Part shown: piece by piece, positions 1 to 5,846 of the stretch
How positions within the stretch are numbered: the first letter of the stretch is position 1
Layout: every line of letters begins with the position of its first letter
Notes under the pieces: generated by a model
Seen by the model: the letters and a program-made list of their open reading frames with translations, nothing else
The model's database searches: none
What the model was told of the DNA's origin: nothing
Source of the DNA: an uncultured Clostridia bacterium
Lineage (GTDB): Bacteria > Bacillota > Clostridia > Oscillospirales > Oscillospiraceae
Assembly: GCA_947177005.1 (NCBI GenBank)
Contig: CAMWSZ010000056.1
Coordinates: forward strand, 1-10,874
Length of the DNA: 10,874 bases
Direction of reading: 5' to 3'
Translations under genes and position numbers: made by a program

Positions 1-810
1 GTTGTAGCTGTGTATCTGGTCTTTTTCCGGGCGAGAGCCTCGGAGGAGGACAAAATCGCCAACAATCTGGATGCCTATATCATGGGAGGGGATGAGATCA
101 TTTCCCTGGAAAAGGCGCTGGAGGAAGGCATGGTCGTCCGGACCTCTGTGGAGACGCCTACGGAGAATGGCCCTCAGAGGTGGACTTATCGTTACCAAGA
201 GGTCAACGACACGCCCTCCAAGCTGGCCGCCAGCTATGTGGACCTCCTGCGGGGCGAGGAAGAAGGCTTTGTGTTTACAGATATGGAGAACCATGAGCTG
301 GAAGAAGCGCCGGATATGGACCAGACTATTGGTTCCGTGGTTCTGGAGCGTGCGTCCGCGGAAAACCTGCTGCCGGAAGAGGAGCAGGAGAAGACGGAGG
401 ACGGCGAGACGGTCAGTAAGATCCTACAGCTGGTGCTGGCCTGGTCGGAAACTTCCCTGGCAGTTCAGGTCTCGCAGCCGGAGGGGAATATTCTGCCGCC
501 GGTGGTAGAGGAGCCGGTGGGCAGCAAGGCCCCGGAGCCTGTGGCCCTGATGGCGCAGCTTGAGTACTTCAACAACCTGCCCGCCGGAAAACTGGGTCTG
601 CCCGGGGATTCCATGGCGGAATACCGGGTGTATCCGGTGGAGGGCTGGGTCCGCGTGTCGGGCATCACCTGCCGGATGCTGAATGTCTATGTTCTGGATT
701 TGCCGGAGGAGTCCAATACCTATATGGGCACCTACTACCTCAGCAGCGACAACAGCGAACTGTTTAAGCTGGATTCCAGCGGTACAATTGTGAAGGTCGA
801 TTTGAGCTGA
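1..810 (+). CDS. Hypothetical acidic, probably membrane-anchored or exported protein (5' partial)
   Basis: The frame is open from the first base of the window, so the true start lies upstream. A GTG at position 10 is only an internal valine candidate. The first visible residues (VVAVYLVFF) look like the end of a hydrophobic helix or signal segment. The next ~160 residues are rich in Glu and Asp and low in complexity. The last ~70 residues look like a small beta-rich domain, with segments such as YRVYPVEGWVRVSG and YMGTYYLSSD and a single cysteine between them. I do not recognise the family. If the hydrophobic segment is real, the acidic body and the C-terminal domain would lie outside the membrane. 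The next gene, a YjfB-like motility protein, is on the same strand 111 bases downstream, but two hairpins lie between them and co-transcription is not certain. Coding status is well supported by length and composition; function is unknown. Confidence 0.75.
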   Translation, partial: VVAVYLVFFRARASEEDKIANNLDAYIMGGDEIISLEKALEEGMVVRTSVETPTENGPQRWTYRYQEVNDTPSKLAASYVDLLRGEEEGFVFTDMENHELEEAPDMDQTIGSVVLERASAENLLPEEEQEKTEDGETVSKILQLVLAWSETSLAVQVSQPEGNILPPVVEEPVGSKAPEPVALMAQLEYFNNLPAGKLGLPGDSMAEYRVYPVEGWVRVSGITCRMLNVYVLDLPEESNTYMGTYYLSSDNSELFKLDSSGTIVKVDLS

Positions 811-819
811 TTCAATGGA

Positions 820-856
820 TTTCAGGCGTTCCTTCCGCGTGAAGGAGCGCCTGAAA
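820..856 (+). other. Strong intergenic hairpin after the first gene
   Basis: TTTCAGGCGTTCCTTC (820-835) pairs with GAAGGAGCGCCTGAAA (841-856) around a five-base CGCGT loop: a 16-bp stem with one G-U pair. It begins ten bases after the stop at 808-810. No T-tract follows it on either strand, so it is not a standard intrinsic terminator. It could protect the 3' end of the upstream message, act as a processing site, or be a weak terminator. Confidence 0.6.
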
Positions 857-865
857 ATAGAAATG

Positions 866-893
866 ATATTAGAACGCTTCGGCGTTGTAATAT
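866..893 (+). other. UUCG-tetraloop hairpin in the leader of the YjfB-like gene
   Basis: ATATTA-G-AACGC (866-877), a TTCG loop (878-881) and GCGTT-G-TAATAT (882-893) form a stem of 11 pairs with one internal G-G mismatch. C(UUCG)G is an unusually stable tetraloop. The hairpin ends 12 bases before the ribosome site at 906-912. It therefore lies in the untranslated leader of the small gene, where it could stabilise the message or influence translation. No T-tract follows. Confidence 0.55.
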
Positions 894-921
894 AAAATTT
901 GCCGGAAAGGAGTACAAAATT

Positions 922-1089
922 ATGGATGGCGTTTCGGCCATGAGTGCGCAGGCGTTCGCAATGAACTATGATATGGCGATGCTCAAGAAAACCATGGAAA
1001 ACGTAGCGCAGCAGGAGATTTCCCTCATTAATGATTTGGCGGAAATGGTTCCCCCGCCCAGCGAGTACAATTTCGACGTATACGGCTGA
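922..1089 (+). CDS. YjfB-like putative motility protein (55 aa)
   Basis: This is a 55-residue ORF with a good ribosome site, AAAGGAG at 906-912, nine bases before the ATG at 922. The protein starts MDGVSAMS, has a central amphipathic stretch around MAMLKKTMENVAQQ (residues 18-31), then a proline-containing segment, and ends in FDVYG. From memory this resembles the YjfB_motility family of Firmicutes: very short proteins with an MD start, a conserved MKK-type helix and a hydrophobic-Asp C-terminal end. Family members are called putative motility proteins; their biochemical role is not known. The gene is alone between a structured leader and the terminator at 1106-1147. It converges on a c-di-GMP signalling operon, which fits a motility theme. 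The ORF call is firm. The family call rests on recall and short similarity. Confidence 0.6.
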   Translation: MDGVSAMSAQAFAMNYDMAMLKKTMENVAQQEISLINDLAEMVPPPSEYNFDVYG

Positions 1090-1105
1090 TCCCACAGAGA
1101 ACGGA

Positions 1106-1147
1106 AAAAGCTCCCTTAAAGCTCAAAACGGCTTTAAGGGAGCTTTT
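1106..1147. terminator. Bidirectional intrinsic terminator
   Basis: AAAAGCTCCCTTAAAGC (1106-1122) and GCTTTAAGGGAGCTTTT (1131-1147) form a perfect 17-bp stem around an eight-base loop. A T-run ends the plus-strand copy, and the A-run at 1105-1109 gives a T-run on the minus strand. It starts 16 bases after the stop of the YjfB-like gene and lies 10 bases beyond the stop of the convergent diguanylate cyclase gene, so it can end both transcripts. Confidence 0.9.
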
Positions 1148-1157
1148 GCTGTGCCGG

Positions 1158-2078
1158 TTACGGCTTCTCGCGCCAGGTCTCCTTGTTGGCGTTGGACCAG
1201 ACAACCTGATTGCGGCCAAAACGTTTGGCGTCGTAGAGCATGGTGTCAGCGATTTTCAGATAGGTGTCAAACGAGTCCTCTGCGGTGGGGATGTGTGTGA
1301 CCCCGCCCACGCTCACCGTCACCCATTGGCTGACCGAGTGGCTGTGCGAGATGTGCAGGTCTTCCACCGCCTGCCGGATGCTCTTCATAAATTCAAACGT
1401 AGGTGTTGCGTCATCTCCAACGTACAGCGCCACAAATTCCTCCCCGCCGTAACGGGCGAAAAAATCGGTGGAGCGCTGGAGGCGGGAGGAGATGCACGCC
1501 GCCACGGCGCTCAGGACCTTGTCTCCGGCGGGATGGCCGTAGGTATCGTTATACGCCTTGAAATTATCGATATCAAACATACAGATAGTAAAGGGGAGCT
1601 TGAACCGGATCGCGGACTGCCACTTGATGACGCTCTCCTCCTCGTACCGGCGACGGTTGGCCACGCCGGTCAGCGCGTCTACGGACGCCTCCGCCTTGAA
1701 TTTCATCTGGTAGTGATACAGCTGGATATGGGTTTTGACCCGGGCCTTGATGATGACAGGACTGAAGGGCTTTGTGATATAGTCCACAGCCCCCATCAGC
1801 AGGCCCTTTTCCTCGTGCTGCACATCCGACAGGCTGGTAATCAGCACTACCGGGATGTATTTTGTCACCTCAGACGCTTTCAGCTCCCGCAGCAGCATGT
1901 AGCCGTCCATGTCGGGCATGATGATGTCCAGCAGAATGAGGGAAAAATTACCGTTGCGGGCGGTGAGCAGGCCCTCCCTGCCGGTCTGACAGATGGTGAT
2001 CTCAAAATTCTCACTTAAAATCGAACGCAGGAATTCGCCTTGAACCGGACTGTCGTCAATCACTAATATCTTATCCAT
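1158..2078 (-). CDS. Response regulator with GGDEF output: diguanylate cyclase
   Basis: The protein has 306 residues in two domains. Residues 1-~118 are a CheY-like receiver with the acidic pair D8/D9, the phospho-acceptor D51 in LLDIIMPDMDG, T81 and K102. Residues ~130-295 are a GGDEF domain with DALTGVANRR (133-142), the metal-binding segment FDIDNFKAYND and the active-site GGEEF (210-214). An RxxD product-inhibition site (R201-S-T-D204) lies five residues before GGEEF, so the enzyme is predicted to be active in making c-di-GMP from GTP and feedback-inhibited. This architecture matches PleD/WspR-type soluble cyclases controlled by phosphorylation. AAAGGAGG lies 12 bases before the ATG. The gene starts 52 bases after the multi-PAS gene in the same direction and is ended by the terminator at 1106-1147. 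No histidine kinase is visible, so its phosphate donor is unknown. Confidence 0.95.
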   Translation of the reverse strand: MDKILVIDDSPVQGEFLRSILSENFEITICQTGREGLLTARNGNFSLILLDIIMPDMDGYMLLRELKASEVTKYIPVVLITSLSDVQHEEKGLLMGAVDYITKPFSPVIIKARVKTHIQLYHYQMKFKAEASVDALTGVANRRRYEEESVIKWQSAIRFKLPFTICMFDIDNFKAYNDTYGHPAGDKVLSAVAACISSRLQRSTDFFARYGGEEFVALYVGDDATPTFEFMKSIRQAVEDLHISHSHSVSQWVTVSVGGVTHIPTAEDSFDTYLKIADTMLYDAKRFGRNQVVWSNANKETWREKP

Positions 2079-2130
2079 AGGCCCTCACGGCCTCCTTTCT
2101 GACCTTTTCTAAAAATACGGAACTGCGCTT

Positions 2131-4083
2131 TTACGAACACTTCCTATCCGAAATATTCTGAGCGACATAGACCACAGTCCGAGGCAGGTCGTCGCTCCCG
2201 GTACGGCCCAGCACCGCCGAGGCGCGGACCCAGGTGCATTCTTCGCCCTCCAGCTCCGGCATACGCCGGTACTCCATTTCCACGCTGGGATGCCACCAGC
2301 GCAGCTGTTCCCGCAGGTTGTCAACGCACATGACGCGCAGATATTCCTCCCGGTCGTCGGGATGAATGAAGTTTTTGGCATAGACCTGCGAGGCGGCTAT
2401 ATAGTCCACATCGCTGCCCAGCACGTCGCCGACGCGGCCCAGCTGGGTCACCGTGCGGAAGGTATTGTTGTCCAGGTCGATGTAGTACACGCAGAAGAAC
2501 AGCTTGTTGAGACTGGTGATGATATCGCTCCGGTCCTGAAGCATCTGCCGGTGTTCCTCCTCGCGGACCCGTTCTTTGGTGATGTCGCGGCCCAGAATAT
2601 GGACCATAACCTGATCGCCCCGGCGCACATAGAGCACATGCTGTTCCAGCCAGAGCGTTCCCCGGCGGGCGCGGTACTGACAGATTTCCTCCTGAAAGTC
2701 CTCTGTCATTGCCGCCATTTCCCGCAGGTGTTCCAGAGAGAGCAGTTCCCGGCATTGGAAGACGTCCTCCGGGGCGATAAAATGATCCAGGGCCTGCTGG
2801 AAGTAGAAGGAGTAGTCGCCCATATCGGTATTTTGCAGGTCGGCGGCCTCGTCCAGGCTGACCCGTTCGCACACGCCGCTTTCCAGATCAATGGTATTCA
2901 TCATACTGAACCGGGAGCGGAGGATAGCGGCCATCTGCATATCCCGCTGGCTGTGGGTCAGCTCCCGGCGCATACGCTCGTCCACATCCTGAAAGGAGAG
3001 GACAGCATACCCTGCCGCCTCCAGGCTCTGACCGAATTGGGCGGTAATAGAGACATAGCGGCAGGTGCCGCCGTACAGCCACTGACAGAGCAGCTCTATT
3101 TTCTCCTCCCCGGCGTCACGGCTGCGGCGCAGGGCGTCCAGGGAGAATTTTTGTTCAAAGGAGGCGGCGTAGGCGGGATGAATTTTGCTTATAATATCGG
3201 GGATCAGCGTTTCCTCCCACGGTATTTTTCTGGGTGTACGGCCCTTATGTATTATGCCGTCAACGCTGACAGGCTCAGCGGCGCCGGAATCCATATCCAA
3301 GGTATAGATGCCGAAATGCTGTCCGGCGAGGGTACGGATGACCTCCCGCTGCTGGATGCTTGCCTCCTCCAATTCCAGACCGTCGCGGAGCACTTCATCC
3401 ACATCCTTGACACAGAGGAAAGCAGTGGGGAACCTGTTTTCATCGAAAAAGCCGGGCACGATTTCCATTAGGTTCCAGCGCCAGCCGTCGCCGGAATCAT
3501 TGCGGCGGCGGTAGATGCAGGTCAGCTGATCCCGGCCCGCGCGCAGGTCTGAGCGGATCTGGGAGAGGCGGGAGAAAGCGGTGAAGCGCTCCACATCCCC
3601 CGGATGAATGAAGCCGCTTTCCACAAAGCGGAGCATCTGGGAGGAGAAGCTCTCCCCGCTGGTTTGGAAGAGGAGCCCGGCGGAGTCGCTTTTCAGGACC
3701 GTGCAGCGGTCCTGATTCAGGTCCACAAGCAGGACCTTCCGGTAGGTATAGCCGGTGGTGTCCACCCGGGGGGTGACGGTAATGAGGAAGGCCGGGATGG
3801 AACCGGCCCAGGTAATCCGGGCGGCGACCATGTCCACCACGCCGCCGAGGACCTCGCTGTAGTTGATGGAGCGGCTCTCCTGTTTCCCTTGGATGGAGAG
3901 GAGGGGACAACTGCTGCAAATAGTGGTCCAGATCTGATGGCAGGGCATACCGAGCCGCGTCTTGGGGGAGACTTCCTCGATAAACTTATTAAAGTATAAG
4001 ACAGTGTGATCGTCCTGACGGATGACATAGACTCCGGTTTTTGGCATAGCGTCCAGTATATTCTGATAATCCTTACTCTCCAA
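2131..4083 (-). CDS. Multi-PAS sensory protein without output domain
   Basis: The protein has 650 residues with no obvious transmembrane segment. It reads as five PAS-like units: ~5-115, ~130-230, ~245-370, ~380-505 and ~515-648. Units 2-5 each carry an IHPxD-like motif (159-163, 301-305, 436-440, 573-577). Units 2-5 also end in a linker motif (KDVDE 226-230, QDVDER 365-370, RDITKER 499-505, QNISDRK 642-648). Unit 1 has a cysteine cluster, C48, C56 and C59 (CSSCP). No kinase, GGDEF, EAL or HTH domain follows; the protein stops just after the last PAS linker. The start is TTG at 4083, chosen because GGAGGG (4090-4095) lies six bases upstream; the next ATG (4047) has no such site. The receiver-GGDEF gene follows after 52 bases, so this protein may sense signals for the c-di-GMP output, by direct contact rather than phosphorylation. 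That link is inferred. Confidence 0.85.
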   Translation of the reverse strand: MESKDYQNILDAMPKTGVYVIRQDDHTVLYFNKFIEEVSPKTRLGMPCHQIWTTICSSCPLLSIQGKQESRSINYSEVLGGVVDMVAARITWAGSIPAFLITVTPRVDTTGYTYRKVLLVDLNQDRCTVLKSDSAGLLFQTSGESFSSQMLRFVESGFIHPGDVERFTAFSRLSQIRSDLRAGRDQLTCIYRRRNDSGDGWRWNLMEIVPGFFDENRFPTAFLCVKDVDEVLRDGLELEEASIQQREVIRTLAGQHFGIYTLDMDSGAAEPVSVDGIIHKGRTPRKIPWEETLIPDIISKIHPAYAASFEQKFSLDALRRSRDAGEEKIELLCQWLYGGTCRYVSITAQFGQSLEAAGYAVLSFQDVDERMRRELTHSQRDMQMAAILRSRFSMMNTIDLESGVCERVSLDEAADLQNTDMGDYSFYFQQALDHFIAPEDVFQCRELLSLEHLREMAAMTEDFQEEICQYRARRGTLWLEQHVLYVRRGDQVMVHILGRDITKERVREEEHRQMLQDRSDIITSLNKLFFCVYYIDLDNNTFRTVTQLGRVGDVLGSDVDYIAASQVYAKNFIHPDDREEYLRVMCVDNLREQLRWWHPSVEMEYRRMPELEGEECTWVRASAVLGRTGSDDLPRTVVYVAQNISDRKCS

Positions 4084-4089
4084 AGTATT

Positions 4090-4095
4090 CCCTCC
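4090..4095 (-). promoter_or_regulatory. Ribosome site deciding a TTG start
   Basis: GGAGGG on the minus strand lies six bases upstream of TTG at 4081-4083. This supports TTG rather than the later ATG as the start of the multi-PAS protein. Confidence 0.75.
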
Positions 4096-4110
4096 AATAG
4101 CAAGATGGAT

Positions 4111-4185
4111 TTTTGCGATTTACCGCCGGCGGAACAGGGCAGCCGCGGCGGCAAAAGGGTCATACTGCCTGCCGGTTATGGCAGG
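4111..4185 (-). promoter_or_regulatory. Structured 5' leader of the PAS/diguanylate cyclase operon
   Basis: In the minus-strand RNA, CCTGCC/GGCAGG (4168-4185) forms a six-base hairpin. UUUUG-CCGCCG (4146-4156) can pair with CGGCGG (4123-4128) and CAAAA (4111-4115) across a bulge. Two competing folds are possible: GCCG-CCG-CGGC within 4142-4152 and the self-complementary CCGCCGGCGG at 4123-4132. The region sits between the promoter at 4205-4233 and the ribosome site at 4090-4095. I tried to match it by eye to the c-di-GMP-I class and failed. It may be an unlisted regulatory RNA or simply a GC-rich leader. Confidence 0.35.
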
Positions 4186-4204
4186 ACGATACGTTTTCAT
4201 AATC

Positions 4205-4233
4205 ATTGTATCACAAAACCTTTCAGGAATCAA
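4205..4233 (-). promoter_or_regulatory. Sigma-A promoter of the PAS/diguanylate cyclase operon
   Basis: On the minus strand, TTGATT (4228-4233) and TACAAT (4205-4210) are separated by 17 bases, with a TG extension just before the -10. Transcription would start near 4198, giving a leader of about 115 nt. Between this promoter and 4330 I see no gene or other clear element. Short plus-strand frames there have no ribosome site. Confidence 0.75.
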
Positions 4234-4329
4234 TGTATTCCTCAATACTGTGAGAAATTTTTCTTGCATGCGGGAGGAAGAAAATTCGGGGAGACAGACA
4301 GGCGGCGAACCGTTTTTTTGCGCACAAAT

Positions 4330-4363
4330 AAGGCCGGGAATCTGCCGCCGGATTCTCAGCCTT
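4330..4363 (-). terminator. Possible weak terminator after the anti-sigma gene
   Basis: AAGGC (4330-4334) pairs with GCCTT (4359-4363), and GAATC (4338-4342) pairs with GATTC (4351-4355), giving an interrupted hairpin with a three-base internal loop. It begins 17 bases past the anti-sigma stop. The following minus-strand sequence (TATTTG) is only weakly T-rich, so efficient termination is doubtful. Confidence 0.35.
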
Positions 4364-4380
4364 GAAGGGACGTTGTTAAC

Positions 4381-5244
4381 TTAATCCGCTGCCACCAGCA
4401 AAAAGCCCTCGCTGCCCGCCGGACCGGCGGTTTCGGAGAATACCGCGTCCTGCGCGGACAGGAATTCCTTCAGCGCCTGATACTCCCCGGCGTTCATCTC
4501 GTAGCACGCGCCGGCGATCCAGACGCTGTCCAGATTTTCCTCCACCCACGCCGCGGCCAGCGGACTGGCAGTGGTCAAAATACCGGCATAGGAGGTCTGG
4601 ACCGGAAAACCTCCCGCATCATCAAGCAGGGCGGTCCCGGCTTCGGGGTCTGACGGCAGTGCGGCGAATTCCGCCGGATACTCCGGCGCTGCGTCCGCGG
4701 ACTTCCCGGCCTCCGCTGTCGGAGCGGCCTGCGTTTGGGAAGCCGCACCGCTGTTCCTCACTTTCGGCATTGTCTGCTCCGTCTCCGGCATGGACAGAGG
4801 CTCGCCGCTGTCTGCTGCGGTGTAAGGGGCGGCTCCGCTGCCGGAAATGCCGGTTGTCACGGCGGACTCGGGTGCCGGCTGGGAAACCACCTGCATATCG
4901 CTGGTATCCTCGACCGGCCCGATTTTCCACAGGCCCAGCGCGGCCAGCAGGCAGCAGGCGGCCAGCGCAGCCCATTGCCGCCAGTGAAGAAACGGCTTTC
5001 CGGTTTTTTTATTCTGCGGCGTTGTCCGGACACGCTCCATGACAGTCCCGGCAAAGCCGTCGGGGACCCGCATGGAGTCCATGTCGTCCATTACGGCGTC
5101 ATGGATTGCGATTTGTTCATTGAAATAGTTCTGACAGGCAGAACAGTGCGCCATATGCTCCATCAGGGCAAGCCGGTCCCGGTCGGACAGCATACCGTCG
5201 ATAAAGGCGCTGATGAGCTCCTCGTAACCCTCGCACGTATTCAT
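4381..5244 (-). CDS. Anti-sigma factor, zinc-finger (ZAS/zf-HC2) type, single-pass membrane protein
   Basis: The protein has 287 residues. The N-terminal ~75 residues form an anti-sigma zinc-binding domain with C4 and the H30-x3-C34-x2-C37 signature. A basic stretch (NKKTGKPFLHWRQ) precedes one membrane helix at about residues 90-107. Beyond it are a Ser/Pro/Ala/Glu-rich linker (~112-195) and a compact C-terminal segment (~195-287) that should lie outside the membrane. The family holds its ECF sigma factor inactive at the membrane until a signal releases it. The start codon overlaps the sigma factor stop (ATGA, 5241-5244) and AAGGAGGG lies six bases upstream, which indicates translational coupling and a sigma/anti-sigma pair. 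The external domain is not one I recognise; it could sense an envelope signal or be a protease substrate. Confidence 0.9.
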   Translation of the reverse strand: MNTCEGYEELISAFIDGMLSDRDRLALMEHMAHCSACQNYFNEQIAIHDAVMDDMDSMRVPDGFAGTVMERVRTTPQNKKTGKPFLHWRQWAALAACCLLAALGLWKIGPVEDTSDMQVVSQPAPESAVTTGISGSGAAPYTAADSGEPLSMPETEQTMPKVRNSGAASQTQAAPTAEAGKSADAAPEYPAEFAALPSDPEAGTALLDDAGGFPVQTSYAGILTTASPLAAAWVEENLDSVWIAGACYEMNAGEYQALKEFLSAQDAVFSETAGPAGSEGFLLVAAD

Positions 5245-5846
5245 GACCGACCCTCCTTCCTCTTTTCTGAATATTTAGACGGAAGATACCCGGATAAGTT
5301 CCCTTTTTTCAGCAGTATTTTTCGCAGGGCCTGCCGCGCCCGGGAGATACGGGATTTCACGGTCCCCAGATCCATGTCCAGCACGTCCGCGATCTCCTCA
5401 TAGCTCAGCTCCTGATATTCCCGCAGGATCAGGATTTTTCTGTGGTCCTCGCTCAGCGCCTGCAAACCGGCGGTCACGGCCTCCCGCAGCTCGGCTCCTT
5501 CGGCGGACTCCTGCGGTCCCGGACTCTGGTCCGGAATATGCAGCGGCGTCTCCGAGTCATCCAGGGACGTTTCCTCCCGCTGCCGTTTGCCCTTCCGCAG
5601 GTGGTCAATGGCCGCGTTGGTGGTCAGACGGTACATCCAGGTGGAAAACCCGGACTCCCCGCGGAAATTGGGCAGGCCCTTCCAGGCGGACAAAAAAGCC
5701 TCCTGTGCGGCGTCGCTGGCGTCCTCGGGGTTCCCGCACATACGCAGCGCCAGGGCGTATACTTTTTTTTCATAGAGCCGGACCAGCTGTTCAAAGGCAC
5801 CGGCGTCACCGGCGGCCGCGGCCCGGACCAGTTCTTCAGCCGTCAT
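5241..5846 (-). CDS. ECF-family RNA polymerase sigma factor (RpoE/SigW-like)
   Basis: The protein has 201 residues, usual for an ECF sigma factor. Region 2 spans about residues 20-88, with DAAQEAFLSAWKGL followed by FSTWMYRLTTNAAIDHLRK, the typical core-binding and -10 recognition stretch. A polar linker (~90-120) leads to region 4 (~124-177), with the helix-turn-helix around LSYEEIADVLDMDLGTVKSR that reads the -35. It ends in a short basic tail. The ATG at 5846 lies inside the end of dusB (11-base overlap), with AGAGGG six bases upstream. The anti-sigma gene follows with an ATGA overlap. Expression is therefore at least partly driven by the dusB sigma-A promoter. No promoter of ECF type (AAC...CGT) was recognised directly upstream, so self-activation is not evident. 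Confidence 0.95.
   Translation of the reverse strand: MTAEELVRAAAAGDAGAFEQLVRLYEKKVYALALRMCGNPEDASDAAQEAFLSAWKGLPNFRGESGFSTWMYRLTTNAAIDHLRKGKRQREETSLDDSETPLHIPDQSPGPQESAEGAELREAVTAGLQALSEDHRKILILREYQELSYEEIADVLDMDLGTVKSRISRARQALRKILLKKGNLSGYLPSKYSEKRKEGRS

Noticed and set aside
424..1095. Minus-strand reading frame of 223 codons across the first two genes
   Set aside because: It crosses both hairpins and the small gene on the opposite strand, and its composition (His/Arg-rich) is typical of an antisense shadow.
1146..2018. Plus-strand reading frame of 290 codons
   Set aside because: It is antisense to the receiver-GGDEF gene and starts inside the terminator.
2109..2381. Frameshift that would extend the multi-PAS protein
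   Set aside because: The alternative frame over the last part does not continue into a recognisable domain, and the gap to the next gene is too short for one. The stop appears genuine.
2290..3471. Long plus-strand reading frame of 393 codons
   Set aside because: It is antisense to the multi-PAS gene, has no ribosome site and shows no family pattern. It arises from the GC-rich third-position bias of the real gene.
4111..4185. c-di-GMP-I riboswitch upstream of the PAS/GGDEF operon
   Set aside because: The biological context invites it, but I could not find the conserved CGCAAAGCC-like core or the GGGTTACC-like receptor stem. It is kept only as a structured leader.
4306..4319. CGG-CGAA-CCG followed by a T-run on the plus strand as a terminator
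   Set aside because: The stem is only three base pairs and no plus-strand gene precedes it.
4006..4384. Short plus-strand frames (119 and 68 codons) in the gap between the sensor and anti-sigma genes
   Set aside because: There is no ribosome site, they overlap the clear minus-strand promoter and leader, and no family pattern was recognised.
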